From Methylobacterium gossipiicola (lineage in GTDB: Bacteria > Pseudomonadota > Alphaproteobacteria > Rhizobiales > Beijerinckiaceae): a stretch of 64,000 bases of DNA. Location of the stretch: assembly GCF_900113485.1 (NCBI RefSeq), contig NZ_FOPM01000002.1, positions 186,001 to 250,000 on the forward strand, written 5' to 3'. Below the pieces are notes generated by a model. That model worked only from the letters and a program-made list of their open reading frames with translations, ran no database searches and had not been told where the DNA came from. Position numbers and translations under genes: made by a program. Shown here piece after piece: positions 40,809 through 53,526 of this stretch (position 1 is its first letter; each line of letters begins with the position of its first letter).

Positions 40809-43058
40809 TCACTTCCCGAACCGCTCGAATTTCGGAAAGCTCCGCGTCATCAGGGTACCGGCGTCGGAGCGGTGGCCCATCCACTTCTCGAGGACGCTGG
40901 CGCTGGCCAGCCGCGCCTCGCCGCCGGTCTCGCGCCAGGGCAGGCCCTCCGCGAGGGTGAACACGCAGGCATCCGTCAGGGTGGTCTGGCGGCAGCGCTG
41001 CAGGCGCACCCCCTTGCCGCGCACCAGTTCGGGCATTTCCGCGAGCGGGAAGACGAGGAGCAGCCGGTCGGCGCTGCACACGGCGACGTGGTCGCCCTGT
41101 GCAGGCACCAGCAGGGCTGCCGTCGCCGGCTCGTCGAGGCCGATGATGCCCTTGCCCTTGCGGGTGTTGGCCACCAGCGCGTCGGCGGGGGCGATGAAGC
41201 CGCGCCCGTCCGAGGCCGCGACGAGGAGCTTGGTGCCGGGCTGATACGGCAAGGCCGCGACGATCTCGGTGCCGTCGTCGAAATCCACCATGAGGCGGAT
41301 CGGATCGCCGAAGCCGCGCCCGCCGGGGAGCTTGGCCGCCTCCAGGGTGAACACCTTGCCGTTGGAGGCCAGCACCAAGAGCTTCGCCGTCGTCTCGCTC
41401 GGGAAGGCGATCTTGAGGCTGTCGTCGCCCTTGAAGGCGACGCCGGAGAGATCGGCCACGTGGCCCTTGAGGGCGCGGATCCAGCCCTTGGCCGACACGA
41501 TGACGGTGATCGGCTCGCGCTCGACCATGGCGGAGGTGAAGTCGATTCCCGCGGTGTCGGGCGGGTTCTCCAGGGTGGTGCGCCGGGCGCCGATCTTGGT
41601 GTCGGGGCCAAAGGTCTTCTTCACCGTGCGGATCTGCTTGGTGATGTCGGCCCATTGCAGCTTGTCGGAGCCGAGCAGGTCTTCGATCCCCTGCTTCTCC
41701 TTGGTCAGGGCGTCGAATTCGCGCTTGAGCTCCATCTCCTCGAGCTTGCGCAGGGCGCGCAGGCGGGTGTCCAGGATGGCGTTGGCCTGCACCTCGGTGA
41801 GTTCGAACCGCTTCATCAGGGCGGTCTTCGGCTCGTCCTCCTCGCGGATGATACGGATCACCTCGTCGAGGTCGAGGTAGACGATGAGCAGGCCGCCCAG
41901 GATCTCCAAACGGCGGTCGATCTGTCCGAGGCGGTGGCGCGAGCGGCGCTGGAGCACGACGCGGCGATGGTCGAGCCATTCGCGCAGGGCTTCGGCCAGA
42001 CCGATGACCCGGGGGACGAGGCCGCCCACCAGCACGTTCATGTTGAGCGAGATGCGGGCCTCTAGCTCCGTCAGCCGGAACAACGATTCCATGAGGATGA
42101 CGGGATCGACGTTGCGGGCGCGCGGTTCGAGAACGATGCGGACATCCTCGGCCGATTCGTCGCGCACGTCGGCGAGCAGCGGCAGCTTGCGCTCCTGCAG
42201 CAGCTCGGCGAGCTTCTCGATGAGGCGGGCTTTCTGCACGCCATACGGGATCTCCGTGACCACGATGGTCCAGGTGCCGCGTCCCAGATCCTCCTTCGTC
42301 CAGCGGGCGCGGACGCGAAAGCCGCCGCGCCCCGTGCGGTAGGCTTCGGTGATCGAGTCCGCGCTGTCGATGAGGATGCCACCGGTGGGAAAATCCGGCC
42401 CCTTCACGAAGGTGAGGAGTTGGGCGGATGTCGCCTCCGGGTGGGTGATGAGGTAGAGCGCCGCGTCGCAGAGTTCGGCGGCGTTGTGGGGCGGGATCGA
42501 GGTCGCCATGCCCACGGCGATGCCCTGGGAGCCGTTGGCGAGCAGGTTCGGGAAGGCGGCGGGGAGCACCACCGGCTCCTCCTCCTGCCCGTCGTAGTTC
42601 GGGCGGAAATCCACCGAATCGTCGTCGAGCCCTTCGAGGAGGAGGCGGGCCACCTCCGTCATCCGCGCCTCGGTGTAGCGCTGGGCGGCGGCGTTATCGC
42701 CGTCGATGTTGCCGAAATTGCCCTGGCCGTCCACCAGCGGATAACGCTGGGCGAAATCCTGCGCCATGCGCACGAGGGCGTCGTAGGCCGCCGTGTCGCC
42801 GTGCGGATGGTACTTGCCGATGACGTCGCCGACGATACGGGCGCATTTCTTGAACGCCGAGGTCGGGTCGAGCTTCAGGAGCCGCATGGCGAACAGGATG
42901 CGCCGATGAACGGGCTTCAAGCCGTCCCGGGCATCGGGCAGGGCCCGGTGCATGATCGTCGAGAGCGCGTAGGCGAGGTAGCGATCCTCCAGCGCGGATT
43001 TCAGCTCGACGCTCTCGATGCCGTCGGAGCCCGACGGCGGCTCGAAGGGCTGGCCCAT
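40809..43058 (-). CDS. parC: DNA topoisomerase IV subunit A
   Basis: 749 residues from the ATG at 43058, which has GGAG at the right distance; the ATG at 43064 directly abuts that GGAG. Family blocks: [35 protein letters not shown], the catalytic-Tyr block [20 protein letters not shown], and [20 protein letters not shown]. The C-terminal beta-pinwheel ([14 protein letters not shown]) is shorter than in GyrA and lacks a clear GyrA-box, supporting ParC. An SOS-box-like site lies 34 bp upstream, just downstream of recO. Confidence 0.93.
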   Translation of the reverse strand: MGQPFEPPSGSDGIESVELKSALEDRYLAYALSTIMHRALPDARDGLKPVHRRILFAMRLLKLDPTSAFKKCARIVGDVIGKYHPHGDTAAYDALVRMAQDFAQRYPLVDGQGNFGNIDGDNAAAQRYTEARMTEVARLLLEGLDDDSVDFRPNYDGQEEEPVVLPAAFPNLLANGSQGIAVGMATSIPPHNAAELCDAALYLITHPEATSAQLLTFVKGPDFPTGGILIDSADSITEAYRTGRGGFRVRARWTKEDLGRGTWTIVVTEIPYGVQKARLIEKLAELLQERKLPLLADVRDESAEDVRIVLEPRARNVDPVILMESLFRLTELEARISLNMNVLVGGLVPRVIGLAEALREWLDHRRVVLQRRSRHRLGQIDRRLEILGGLLIVYLDLDEVIRIIREEDEPKTALMKRFELTEVQANAILDTRLRALRKLEEMELKREFDALTKEKQGIEDLLGSDKLQWADITKQIRTVKKTFGPDTKIGARRTTLENPPDTAGIDFTSAMVEREPITVIVSAKGWIRALKGHVADLSGVAFKGDDSLKIAFPSETTAKLLVLASNGKVFTLEAAKLPGGRGFGDPIRLMVDFDDGTEIVAALPYQPGTKLLVAASDGRGFIAPADALVANTRKGKGIIGLDEPATAALLVPAQGDHVAVCSADRLLLVFPLAEMPELVRGKGVRLQRCRQTTLTDACVFTLAEGLPWRETGGEARLASASVLEKWMGHRSDAGTLMTRSFPKFERFGK

Positions 43059-43091
43059 CACCATCTCCAGGGGCGTCCACGCCCCAAATCA

Positions 43092-43106
43092 GAACAAATC
43101 AGGAAC
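43092..43106 (-). promoter_or_regulatory. candidate LexA (SOS) box upstream of parC
   Basis: GAAC-AAATCAG-GAAC on the plus strand, i.e. GTTC-N7-GTTC reading toward parC. This is the established alphaproteobacterial LexA site. It sits in the 53 bp between the recO stop and the parC ATG, 34 bp from the start. A single match could be chance: about two would be expected per 64 kb on both strands. Confidence 0.55.
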
Positions 43107-43111
43107 ACGAC

Positions 43112-43852
43112 TTAGGCGTTTCCGGTGCCCAAGGCAACGAAGCGTGTGCGTGCGTCCGGGGGTTGCATCGCGCGCGGCCCCCAGAAGTGCTGGTCGAGGA
43201 AGTAGCCCGTCAAGGTAAACCCGGCGGTAACGTCGCGCTCATCCGGCGTCATCGGCAAGGGCGTCCCCGGCTCCCGCGCCCGCAGGAAGTCGGGCAATGC
43301 CAGGAGTTTGTCGCGGTAGGGTTCGCCGGCCGACGCGCTCACCGCCCGGCCGGAGCGGGGCGAGACGTAGATTAGGGCGTCGTTGCCCCCCGTGGCGGCG
43401 CAGGCCGAGAGGTCGAGGCCGAAGCCGAGTTCGGACAGGATCGCCAGTTCGAACCGTACCATGAGCGGGGGGGCGATGTCGGGATCGTGCAAGTGGTCGA
43501 TGAGGATACGGGCGGCCGCGTAGAGTTCGGGATGGGGATCGCGCTCGGGCAGGAGCCGGAGCAGGCCGGCGAGATGCGCGATGCCGTGGAGGGCCAGGCC
43601 CGACCCCATGAGGCGCGCGGCGACGGATTCGACGGGCTCTACGGCGAAGGCGCCCAGGCCCTCGTCGAGGCGGGCGCGCCACGTCGCCTGCACGCGGTTG
43701 CCGGGCTGGAGCACGGGCTGCATCCGCCGCGAGCGCCCGCCATGGACGAGGCCGAGATGGCGCCCGTGGGCGGCGGTCATGAGTTCGAGCACCACGCTCG
43801 TCTCACCCTGCCGACGCAGGCCGAGCACGATGCCGTCATCGGTCCATTGCAT
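43112..43852 (-). CDS. recO: DNA repair protein RecO
   Basis: 246 residues: MQWTDDGIVLGLRRQGETSV at the start (the OB-fold beginning of RecO), AHGRHLGLVHGGRSRRMQPV, LQPGNRVQATWRARLDEGLG, and FELAILSELGFGLDLSACAA with the Cys region that in other RecOs continues to a zinc site. Mediates RecFOR loading of RecA. Same strand and upstream of parC. Confidence 0.95.
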   Translation of the reverse strand: MQWTDDGIVLGLRRQGETSVVLELMTAAHGRHLGLVHGGRSRRMQPVLQPGNRVQATWRARLDEGLGAFAVEPVESVAARLMGSGLALHGIAHLAGLLRLLPERDPHPELYAAARILIDHLHDPDIAPPLMVRFELAILSELGFGLDLSACAATGGNDALIYVSPRSGRAVSASAGEPYRDKLLALPDFLRAREPGTPLPMTPDERDVTAGFTLTGYFLDQHFWGPRAMQPPDARTRFVALGTGNA

Positions 43853-43987
43853 CGGATCGTCTTAGGCCGTGGGGGCGGCGTTGGAAACGACGGGGATCGA
43901 TGTGATAGCATCTGCGCCAGTCGTTCTCGCCCTGCGGGAAAACGGCTACGCTCGCGCGATCCTCCCGATTCGAGAGCGAGACCTCGG

Positions 43988-44425
43988 ATGGCACCATGTC
44001 TTCGTCGCGTACAGCCCCTCCCCGCGACGCGGCAAGGCGGACGAGCATTTCCGGCTGCAGCGCTACTCTCCGGGCTGGCGCTGCTCTCCGCCTGCACGTC
44101 CCACCCGGCACCGCCGCCCGGCGCGACCCTGCGCACCCGGATCGCCGCCCTCGCCCTGCGCCAAACGGATTTCGGCGCGGTGTCGGTGATTCCGGTGCGG
44201 TTCGAGCATAGCCGCATCGCCGGGCCGTTCGAGGATGGCGGGCGCACCCTCTACTGCGTCTCCACCCGGATGAAGGGCCGGACCTTCGACAAGGGCGAGC
44301 GGGCCAAGGCGGTGATTCGGGACACGGGCGGCGCACTCAGCGTGCTGTCCGACGACGAGGAAGTTTGCTCCGGCCATCGCACGGAGCCGTTTTCGGAACT
44401 GGAGACCCTCGGCAACCGAGCCTGA
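43988..44425 (+). CDS. hypothetical lipoprotein
   Basis: 145 residues. A basic N-terminus then AAALLSGLALLSAC, a lipobox with Cys36, so an acylated, envelope-anchored protein. The mature part has FGAVSVIPVRFEHSRIAGPF and RTLYCVSTRMKGRTFDKGER, with two further cysteines that may pair. I recognise no named family. Divergent from recO (135 bp) and 39 bp before the ChaC gene. Confidence 0.75.
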   Translation: MAPCLRRVQPLPATRQGGRAFPAAALLSGLALLSACTSHPAPPPGATLRTRIAALALRQTDFGAVSVIPVRFEHSRIAGPFEDGGRTLYCVSTRMKGRTFDKGERAKAVIRDTGGALSVLSDDEEVCSGHRTEPFSELETLGNRA

Positions 44426-44464
44426 GGGCCTTGTTCCGGACAGGGCACGATGGAACCATGGAGT

Positions 44465-45154
44465 ATGCCCAAACGCCCCCTGAGCCTGACCCTCGACCTC
44501 ATCGCCCGCGCCCATCCCGACCCCGTCCGCGACGATCCGACGGCACAGACATTTCTCACCGACGACGAACTCGGCCCCGGCCTGACCCAGGCCCTCGCGC
44601 GGCGGCCGAAGGCGGGCGAGAGTCTTTGGGTGTTCGGCTACGGTTCCCTCATCTGGCAACCGGAATTCGCCTTCACCGAACGGCGGATCGGCACGGTGCG
44701 GGGCTACCACCGCCGGTTCTGTCTGCTGCAGCGCCGGTTTCGCGGCAGCGTCGAACGGCCGGGCCTCGTCCTGGCGCTGGATCGCGGCGGCCTGTGCCGG
44801 GGCGTCGCCTTCCGGCTCGCGGACGATGATCCGCACGCCACCCTGCTGCCGGTCTGGCGCCGGGAAATGCGCGGCAACGGCTATCTCGGCCGCTGGGTGA
44901 CGGTGGAGACCGACCAAGGCCCGGTGACGGCCCTGACCTTCGTCGTCAACCGCGCCAGCGACCGCTACACCGGCCGCCTCACGGAGCCCGAGATCGCCGA
45001 CCGCATCGCGACAGGCGCCGGGCATCTCGGCCCGAGCGCCGAATACCTGTTCCGCACCGCCGAGGCCTGCGCCCGCGAGGGGATTTTGGACCTGCACCTG
45101 TGGACTCTCCAGGCGCTGGTGGCCGAGCGGCTGGAGGCACGGGCCGCTTGCTGA
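44465..45154 (+). CDS. chaC: glutathione-specific gamma-glutamylcyclotransferase, ChaC family
   Basis: 229 residues from MPKRPLSLTLDLIARAH (an ATG at 44450 is also open). ChaC signature SLWVFGYGSLIWQPEFAFTE (substrate loop YGSLIW), VRGYHRRFCLLQRRFRGSVE and RPGLVLALDRGGLCRGVAFR, with the catalytic Glu expected in the REMRGNGYLGRWV region. Degrades glutathione to 5-oxoproline and Cys-Gly. Ends at a multi-hairpin repeat that separates it from convergent dnaE. Confidence 0.93.
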   Translation: MPKRPLSLTLDLIARAHPDPVRDDPTAQTFLTDDELGPGLTQALARRPKAGESLWVFGYGSLIWQPEFAFTERRIGTVRGYHRRFCLLQRRFRGSVERPGLVLALDRGGLCRGVAFRLADDDPHATLLPVWRREMRGNGYLGRWVTVETDQGPVTALTFVVNRASDRYTGRLTEPEIADRIATGAGHLGPSAEYLFRTAEACAREGILDLHLWTLQALVAERLEARAAC

Positions 45155-45157
45155 ATC

Positions 45158-45259
45158 CGGGTTCGAAGGGCGAGCCCTTCGCGGGGCCGGGGCAGAGCCC
45201 CGGACAAACGTCGGGCGCTGCCCAACACCCGCCGAGGGAATGATCCCCTCGGAACCCCG
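45158..45259. repeat. multi-hairpin intergenic repeat / bidirectional terminator
   Basis: Three inverted repeats in a row: CGAAGGGC-GAGCCCTTCG (45164-45181 region), GGGGC...GCCCC, and CCGAGGG-aatgatc-CCCTCGG (45231-45252 region). Fills the whole gap between the convergent chaC and dnaE stops. The composition is that of dispersed REP-like elements in Methylobacterium-type genomes. Copy number cannot be judged from this window. Confidence 0.7.
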
Positions 45260-45261
45260 GA

Positions 45262-48762
<3,501 letters not shown>

Positions 48763-48861
48763 GCTCCACCTGACCGCGCCAAGATGAAGAAATTGGGCCG
48801 CGTTCGACCCATCGCCCCGATTCGCTGTGGAGAGGTCCCGCGCGTGACGCCGGTGCAACGC

Positions 48862-48966
48862 CTATCTTAACGGCGACAGGGCTACGGCCCAGATCGCGAC
48901 GGCACCCGCCAGGAGCCCAAAGGCCATGAGTTCGACCATGCCGGTCAGGAACATCCGCTTGAACAT
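48862..48966 (-). CDS. 34-aa single-pass membrane protein behind tandem SOS boxes
   Basis: MFKRMFLTGMVELMAFGLLA followed by GAVAIWAVALSPLR: a short basic N-terminus and one hydrophobic helix across most of the length. AAAGG lies about 9-13 bp before the ATG. It is 99 bp upstream of dnaE on the same strand. Three GTTC motifs at 7 bp spacing lie 22-47 bp upstream, overlapping the expected promoter. Size, topology and SOS control resemble Caulobacter SidA, a 29-residue LexA-controlled inner-membrane inhibitor of division. Sequence identity cannot be judged here, so this is an analogy, not a homology call. Confidence 0.6.
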   Translation of the reverse strand: MFKRMFLTGMVELMAFGLLAGAVAIWAVALSPLR

Positions 48967-48987
48967 CGGCCCTGCCTTTCGTTGACG

Positions 48988-49013
48988 GTTCTATTTTTGT
49001 TCCTCGTTTGTTC
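48988..49013 (-). promoter_or_regulatory. two overlapping LexA (SOS) boxes: three GTTC at 7 bp spacing
   Basis: Plus-strand order GTTC-TATTTTT-GTTC-CTCGTTT-GTTC, giving two GTTC-N7-GTTC sites sharing the middle GTTC. On the minus strand, TTTACA with a 17 bp spacer and an A/T-rich AAAAAT lies over the same bases, so LexA would cover the promoter. Three exact tetramers in this register are very unlikely by chance. Confidence 0.82.
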
Positions 49014-49428
49014 CATGTAAAGGGAAAAATCGCGCTTCACGTCGATCGGAGTCAACGAGCGGTGAATCGCGCTGCTCAACCGGTCCATCGGCAAACGATC
49101 ATCGAATGGGCCGTGATGGCGGGCCGGATGCGAACCGTACAGGCCACTTTCGCCGATGCAGAACCGATCCATCGACTGAGCCGGAACCACGATCCGTGAC
49201 CGGCTTGTCTATTCCATTCCGAGTCCGCGCAGGCTCCGTCGCCTGCGAGGCAGGGCGATTTCATGGGGGGATCTTGGCCCGTCGGAAGATCCCTGGCCCG
49301 GCGTCCGCAGCGGAACCCGGGAGGCAGAACTACAGGTGCCGCACGGTGTTCTGCCGTCAGCGCCCCTGGGACCGGGTTCCCCGATCGCGCCCCGGAACGA
49401 CGATCAAGGTCATCGCCCCCGGCCCCGA
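49014..49428. other. 415 bp region without a recognised gene
   Basis: Between the SOS boxes and the lolD stop. Short open frames occur on both strands but none has a plausible start, ribosome site or recognisable product. No repeat or strong hairpin was noticed. Confidence 0.55.
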
Positions 49429-50142
49429 TCAGTCGAGGGGGACGATCAACCCGTCGCGGATGGTCACGCGCCGGTCCATGCGGGCGGCAAGCTCCATGTT
49501 GTGGGTCGCCACCAGGGCGGCGAGGCCGGAGGCGCGCACCAGGGAGACGAGGATGCCGAACACATGGGCGGCGGTGTGCGGATCGAGGTTGCCCGTAGGC
49601 TCGTCGGCCAGCAGCAGGCGCGGGCCATTCGCCACCGCCCGCGCGATGGCGACGCGCTGCTGCTCGCCGCCGGAGAGTTCGGCGGGGCGGTGAATCAGCC
49701 GGTCCTTGAGGCCGAGGAACTCCAGGAGTTCCGTCGCCCGCGCCTTGCCCTCCTTATGGGACAGGCCCCGGATGAGCTGGGGCATCACCACGTTCTCCAG
49801 GGCCGAGAACTCCGGCAGGAGGTGATGGAACTGATAGACGAATCCCATCTCCTCGCGGCGGATGCGCGTGCGCTCGGAATCCGCCATGGCGGCGGTGGGC
49901 CGCCCGCCGACATAGACCTCCCCCGCATCGGGCCGTTCCAACAAACCGGCGACGTGCAGCAGCGTCGACTTGCCGGCCCCCGACGGCGCCACCAGGGCGA
50001 CGAGTTCGCCGGGCCACAGGGCGAACTCGGCGCCGCGCAGGATGTCGAGTGCCCCCGCCCCTTGCGCATAACGCCGTTCGACCTTGGCGAAGAACAGGGC
50101 CGGGACCGGCTGCGCGCCGGGCGCCTCGGCTTTCGTGTCCAT
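49429..50142 (-). CDS. lolD: lipoprotein-releasing system ATP-binding protein
   Basis: 237 residues from the ATG at 50142 ([18 protein letters not shown]). Walker [21 protein letters not shown], LolD-type block [20 protein letters not shown], signature [18 protein letters not shown], and Walker [17 protein letters not shown]. Powers transfer of lipoproteins to the outer membrane with the permease just upstream (lolC, 149 bp away, with a hairpin between). Confidence 0.95.
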   Translation of the reverse strand: MDTKAEAPGAQPVPALFFAKVERRYAQGAGALDILRGAEFALWPGELVALVAPSGAGKSTLLHVAGLLERPDAGEVYVGGRPTAAMADSERTRIRREEMGFVYQFHHLLPEFSALENVVMPQLIRGLSHKEGKARATELLEFLGLKDRLIHRPAELSGGEQQRVAIARAVANGPRLLLADEPTGNLDPHTAAHVFGILVSLVRASGLAALVATHNMELAARMDRRVTIRDGLIVPLD

Positions 50143-50193
50143 GGAAGTCCTCTTGGGGAAGCCGCTCGCGGCCGCTCGGTTCGTGCCCTTAAA

Positions 50194-50227
50194 GCGCCTT
50201 CCGTGATTCATGAAGCACGAAAGGCGC
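50194..50227 (-). terminator. inverted repeat between lolC and lolD
   Basis: GCGCCTTCCGTG, 10-base loop, CACGAAAGGCGC: a 12 bp stem with one mismatch. No T-run follows on the minus strand. It may slow transcription or stabilise the lolC mRNA rather than end it, since lolC and lolD work together. Confidence 0.4.
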
Positions 50228-50291
50228 CCTCCGTCGTGGTGGGGTCGCGATCTCTTCACACGGACCAGGCATTGCCTCGCGCGAAAGCACC

Positions 50292-51590
50292 CTAGCCGTA
50301 ACGGAGGGCCTGCACCGGATCGAGCCGGGCGGCGCGCCAAGACGGATACAGGGTGGCGATGAGCGACAGGGCGATGGAGGTGACCACCACCACGGTGATT
50401 TCCTGGCTGTTCATCTCGGCCGGGATCTCGGCCAGGAACCGCACCGTCGGGTCCCAGGCCGAGGGAAACAGCACGCGCTGGATCGGCTTGATGTTGAGGG
50501 TGATGAGGATGCCGAGGCCGAGGCCGCTCAACGTCCCGACGATGCCGATGAGGGCGCCGTTGATGAGGAACACCCGCATCACCGTGCCGGGCGTCGCCCC
50601 CATGGTGCGCAGGATGGCGATGTCGCTCGACTTGTCGCGCACGAGAAGGATGAGCCCCGAGACGATGTTGAGGGTCGCCACGACCACGATGAGGCTGAGG
50701 ATGAGGAACATCACGTTCCGCTCCACCTCCAGGGCGCCGAAGAAGGTGCGGTTACGCTGGCGCCAATCCGTGAGCAGCACCGGGCGCTCGGCCGCCATTT
50801 CGAGGTCGGGCCGCATGGCCGCCACCCCATCGGCGTTGTCGAGGTAGATCTCGATGAGGCTGACATCGCCCTCGCGGTTGAAGAACGCCTGCGATTCGGC
50901 CAGCGGCATGAACACGAAGGTCGAATCGAACTCGGTCATCCCGACCTCGAACACCGCCTTGACGGTGTAGGACTTCGTGCGCGGCGCCGTGCCGAACGGC
51001 GTGGTCGCGCCCTTCGGCGTCGAGAGGGTGATGGAATCGCCGGCCTGGAGGCCAAGGGATTCGGCCAGACGCCGGCCGATGGCGACGCCGCTGCCGTCGT
51101 CGAATCCCTCCAGGCTGCCGCCCCGGACGTTCTTGGCAACGGCGGTGATCTTGTCGAGATCTTCCGCCCGGATGCCGCGCACGAGGACGCCGCTGCCGCC
51201 ATAGGGCGAGGACGCGAAGGCTTGGCCTTCGACCAGGGGAATCGCGGAGCGGACGCCGGCGACCTTCGACAAGCGGTCCGACAGGTCCTCGAAATCCGCG
51301 AACAGACGGTCGATGGGGGTAACGAAGACGTGGCCGTTGATGCCGACGATCTTCGACAGCAGTTCCGTGCGAAAGCCGTTCATCACCGAGAGCACGATGA
51401 TGAGGGTGGCGACGCCCAGGGCGATACCCAGGACCGAGAAGAACGCCACCACGGAGACGCCGCCGCCGCGCCGCCGCGCGCGCAGGTAGCGCCCGGCCAG
51501 AATCCACTCGAACCCGGCGAACGGGGGTGTGCCGCCGCCCCGCAACAGGGCTCCGGCCCCCTTCAGCCGCTCCATCAACGCCGCCCGCAT
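50292..51590 (-). CDS. lolC: lipoprotein-releasing ABC transporter permease (LolC/LolE family)
   Basis: 432 residues: [20 protein letters not shown], then [20 protein letters not shown] and [20 protein letters not shown] at the N-terminus. A large periplasmic domain follows, then three helices with [41 protein letters not shown] single permease gene fits alphaproteobacteria, where one LolC/E-type (LolF) subunit forms a homodimer. It starts 7 bp after the proS stop. Confidence 0.95.
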   Translation of the reverse strand: MRAALMERLKGAGALLRGGGTPPFAGFEWILAGRYLRARRRGGGVSVVAFFSVLGIALGVATLIIVLSVMNGFRTELLSKIVGINGHVFVTPIDRLFADFEDLSDRLSKVAGVRSAIPLVEGQAFASSPYGGSGVLVRGIRAEDLDKITAVAKNVRGGSLEGFDDGSGVAIGRRLAESLGLQAGDSITLSTPKGATTPFGTAPRTKSYTVKAVFEVGMTEFDSTFVFMPLAESQAFFNREGDVSLIEIYLDNADGVAAMRPDLEMAAERPVLLTDWRQRNRTFFGALEVERNVMFLILSLIVVVATLNIVSGLILLVRDKSSDIAILRTMGATPGTVMRVFLINGALIGIVGTLSGLGLGILITLNIKPIQRVLFPSAWDPTVRFLAEIPAEMNSQEITVVVVTSIALSLIATLYPSWRAARLDPVQALRYG

Positions 51591-51597
51591 GGCGGCC

Positions 51598-52923
51598 TCA
51601 GGCCCGCTTCAAGCGGGCGATGAGATCGATGGGCGCGATGGTCTCGCGCTCGCCGCCGGCCCGGCGCTTGAGTTCGACCTTGCCCTCGGCGAGGCCGCGC
51701 GGACCGACGATCACCTGCCAGGGCAGACCGATGAGATCGGCGGTGGCGAACTTGGCCCCCGGCCGCTCGTCGCGGTCGTCGTACAGCACCGTGAGGCCAG
51801 CGGCCTCGAGGCTCGCCTGGATCTCCGTGCAGGCGGCGTCGGTGGCGGCATCGCCGGTCTTGAGGTTGATGAGCGCCACATCGAACGGCGCCACGGCATC
51901 CGGCCAGATGATGCCGGCTTCGTCATGCGACGCCTCGACGATGGCCGCCACGAGGCGGCTCGGGCCGATGCCGTAGGAGCCCATATGCACCGGGCGCTCG
52001 ATACCGTCGGGCCCGGTGACCTTGGCGCCCATGGGCTCGGAATACTTGGTGCCGAAATAGAAGATGTGACCGACTTCGATGCCGCGCGCGGCCATCTGGT
52101 TGTCCGCCGGAACCTCGGCGAAGGCGGCCGGCTCGTGCATCTCGCTCGTCGCGGCGTAATGCGATGTCCAGCGATCGACGGTGCCCTGGAGGCCGGCGAC
52201 ATCCTCGAAATCCGTGGTCACGGGCGGGATCTCGAAATCGAGGTACTGCCGATCGCAGAACACTTCGCTCTCGCCGGTCTGGGCCAAGATGATGAATTCG
52301 TGGCTGAGATCGCCGCCGATGGGGCCGGTATCGGCCCGCATGGGGATGGCCTTGAGGCCGAGGCCCGCGAAGGTGCGCAAGTAAGCCACGAACATGCGGT
52401 TGTAGGCATGGCGGGCGCTCGCCTGATCGATGTCGAACGAGTAGGCGTCCTTCATCAGGAACTCGCGCGAGCGCATGGTGCCGAAGCGCGGCCGCACCTC
52501 GTCGCGGAACTTCCAGGAGATCTGGTAGAGGTTCTTCGGCAAGTCCTTGTACGATTTCACGCTGGCGCGGAAGATCTCGGTGACGACCTCCTCGGCGGTG
52601 GGGCCGAACAGCATCTCGCGGTCGTGACGGTCGGCGATGCGAAGCATCTCCTTGCCGTAGGCCTCGTAGCGTCCGGATTCCTTCCAGAGTTCGGCCGACT
52701 GGATCGCCGGCATCAGGATCTCGATGGCCCCGGCCCGGTCCTGCTCCTCGCGGATCACCGCGCAGACCCGGTTCAGAACCCGCAGACCCAGCGGCAGCCA
52801 AGCGTAGATGCCGGCGGCTTCCTGGCGCACGAGGCCGGCCCGCAGCATGAGCCGGTGCGAGACGATCTCCGCCTCTTTGGGCGTCTCGCGCAGGGTGGGG
52901 AGGAAGTAGCGGGAGAGACGCAT
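51598..52923 (-). CDS. proS: prolyl-tRNA synthetase, short form
   Basis: Class II aminoacyl-tRNA synthetase, 441 residues from the ATG at 52923 ([20 protein letters not shown]). Motif 1/2 regions: [50 protein letters not shown]; motif 3 [21 protein letters not shown]-terminal anticodon domain [20 protein letters not shown]. It lacks the ~180-residue INS editing domain of the E. coli enzyme, as is usual for alphaproteobacteria. Confidence 0.96.
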   Translation of the reverse strand: MRLSRYFLPTLRETPKEAEIVSHRLMLRAGLVRQEAAGIYAWLPLGLRVLNRVCAVIREEQDRAGAIEILMPAIQSAELWKESGRYEAYGKEMLRIADRHDREMLFGPTAEEVVTEIFRASVKSYKDLPKNLYQISWKFRDEVRPRFGTMRSREFLMKDAYSFDIDQASARHAYNRMFVAYLRTFAGLGLKAIPMRADTGPIGGDLSHEFIILAQTGESEVFCDRQYLDFEIPPVTTDFEDVAGLQGTVDRWTSHYAATSEMHEPAAFAEVPADNQMAARGIEVGHIFYFGTKYSEPMGAKVTGPDGIERPVHMGSYGIGPSRLVAAIVEASHDEAGIIWPDAVAPFDVALINLKTGDAATDAACTEIQASLEAAGLTVLYDDRDERPGAKFATADLIGLPWQVIVGPRGLAEGKVELKRRAGGERETIAPIDLIARLKRA

Positions 52924-53291
52924 GGAAGGCCCTGGAACCGGCGTGCCGAACCGTCGGACGCGCCGGGGCACACAACACATTGCTTCGGGAAAATACAAGC
53001 GCAGCCGGGCGACACCTGGACTGCATCGCCCCGAAACGCAGGCGCGCGGTGCGATCTTCGGCTGCGCGACGCCCGCCCCCTCCATCGGACCGGCATCCCC
53101 TTGAGCGCAGAATGCGCCCGGTTCGTTCCGCGCGGTGACGCGATCCTCGCGACCTCAGGAGATGCACCGAAGCGGCAGGAGCCGCCCCCCCTTCGACAAG
53201 CCCTCGACGATACGAAGCGAGCAACCCGGATAAACCGCTCGGACGGACTGCCATATCCGGTAGAAAAGCACCGGTTTTTCCTATCCCCGAC
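52924..53291. other. 368 bp proS upstream region
   Basis: Contains the proS promoter on the minus strand, not resolved. Near 53258-53279 there is a short stem CCGGT-agaaaagc-ACCGG followed by TTTTTC on the plus strand, a weak terminator-like element directly before the small-RNA promoter. No gene was recognised. Confidence 0.45.
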
Positions 53292-53320
53292 GTGACAATG
53301 GGAATTTCTGTTCCTATAAG
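53292..53320 (+). promoter_or_regulatory. sigma-70-type promoter of a candidate small RNA
   Basis: GTGACA (53292-53297), exactly 17 bp, TATAAG (53315-53320). Expected start near 53327. The flanking genes both run on the minus strand, so this promoter serves neither of them. Confidence 0.6.
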
Positions 53321-53326
53321 CACGCT

Positions 53327-53472
53327 TGCTGGTCGCAAGGCTCTTGAGAAGCCGCGACAGGCCCGGGTCTTGGGAGGAACAATCAGCCGCCGCGCCGTCA
53401 AGATGCGCGAGATAACGAGGCTGTTCCGACAATCGTCTTCGTCAAAAGCAAGGCTTCGGCCTTGCTTTTTTT
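53327..53472 (+). ncRNA. candidate small RNA of about 146 nt
   Basis: Bounded by the promoter at 53292-53320 and an intrinsic terminator ending at 53472. Predicted elements: hairpin GTCGC-aa-GGCT...AGCC-GCGAC near its 5' end, then a middle stem pairing GGAACA with TGTTCC around GCGC...GCGC, then the terminator stem. It contains the unpaired-looking GGGAGG. GC content is lower than the neighbours. It does not match the conserved cores I know for SRP RNA, tmRNA, RNase P or 6S. The same DNA could encode a small peptide (ATG at 53298), but codon use is not convincing. Confidence 0.5.
53444..53472. terminator. strong intrinsic terminator
   Basis: AAAAGCAAGGC-TTCG-GCCTTGCTTTT: an 11 bp perfect stem with a TTCG loop, followed by three further Ts on the plus strand. 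On the minus strand it also forms, with the U-run inside the stem, and could end the nuo-birA-rnj-mce-DUF1467 transcript 55 bp after its last gene. Confidence 0.9.
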
Positions 53473-53526
53473 ATGCCCGGACGCCGGCAAACCTTTCGCC
53501 GGCTGCGGATGGCCATCAGGACAGCT

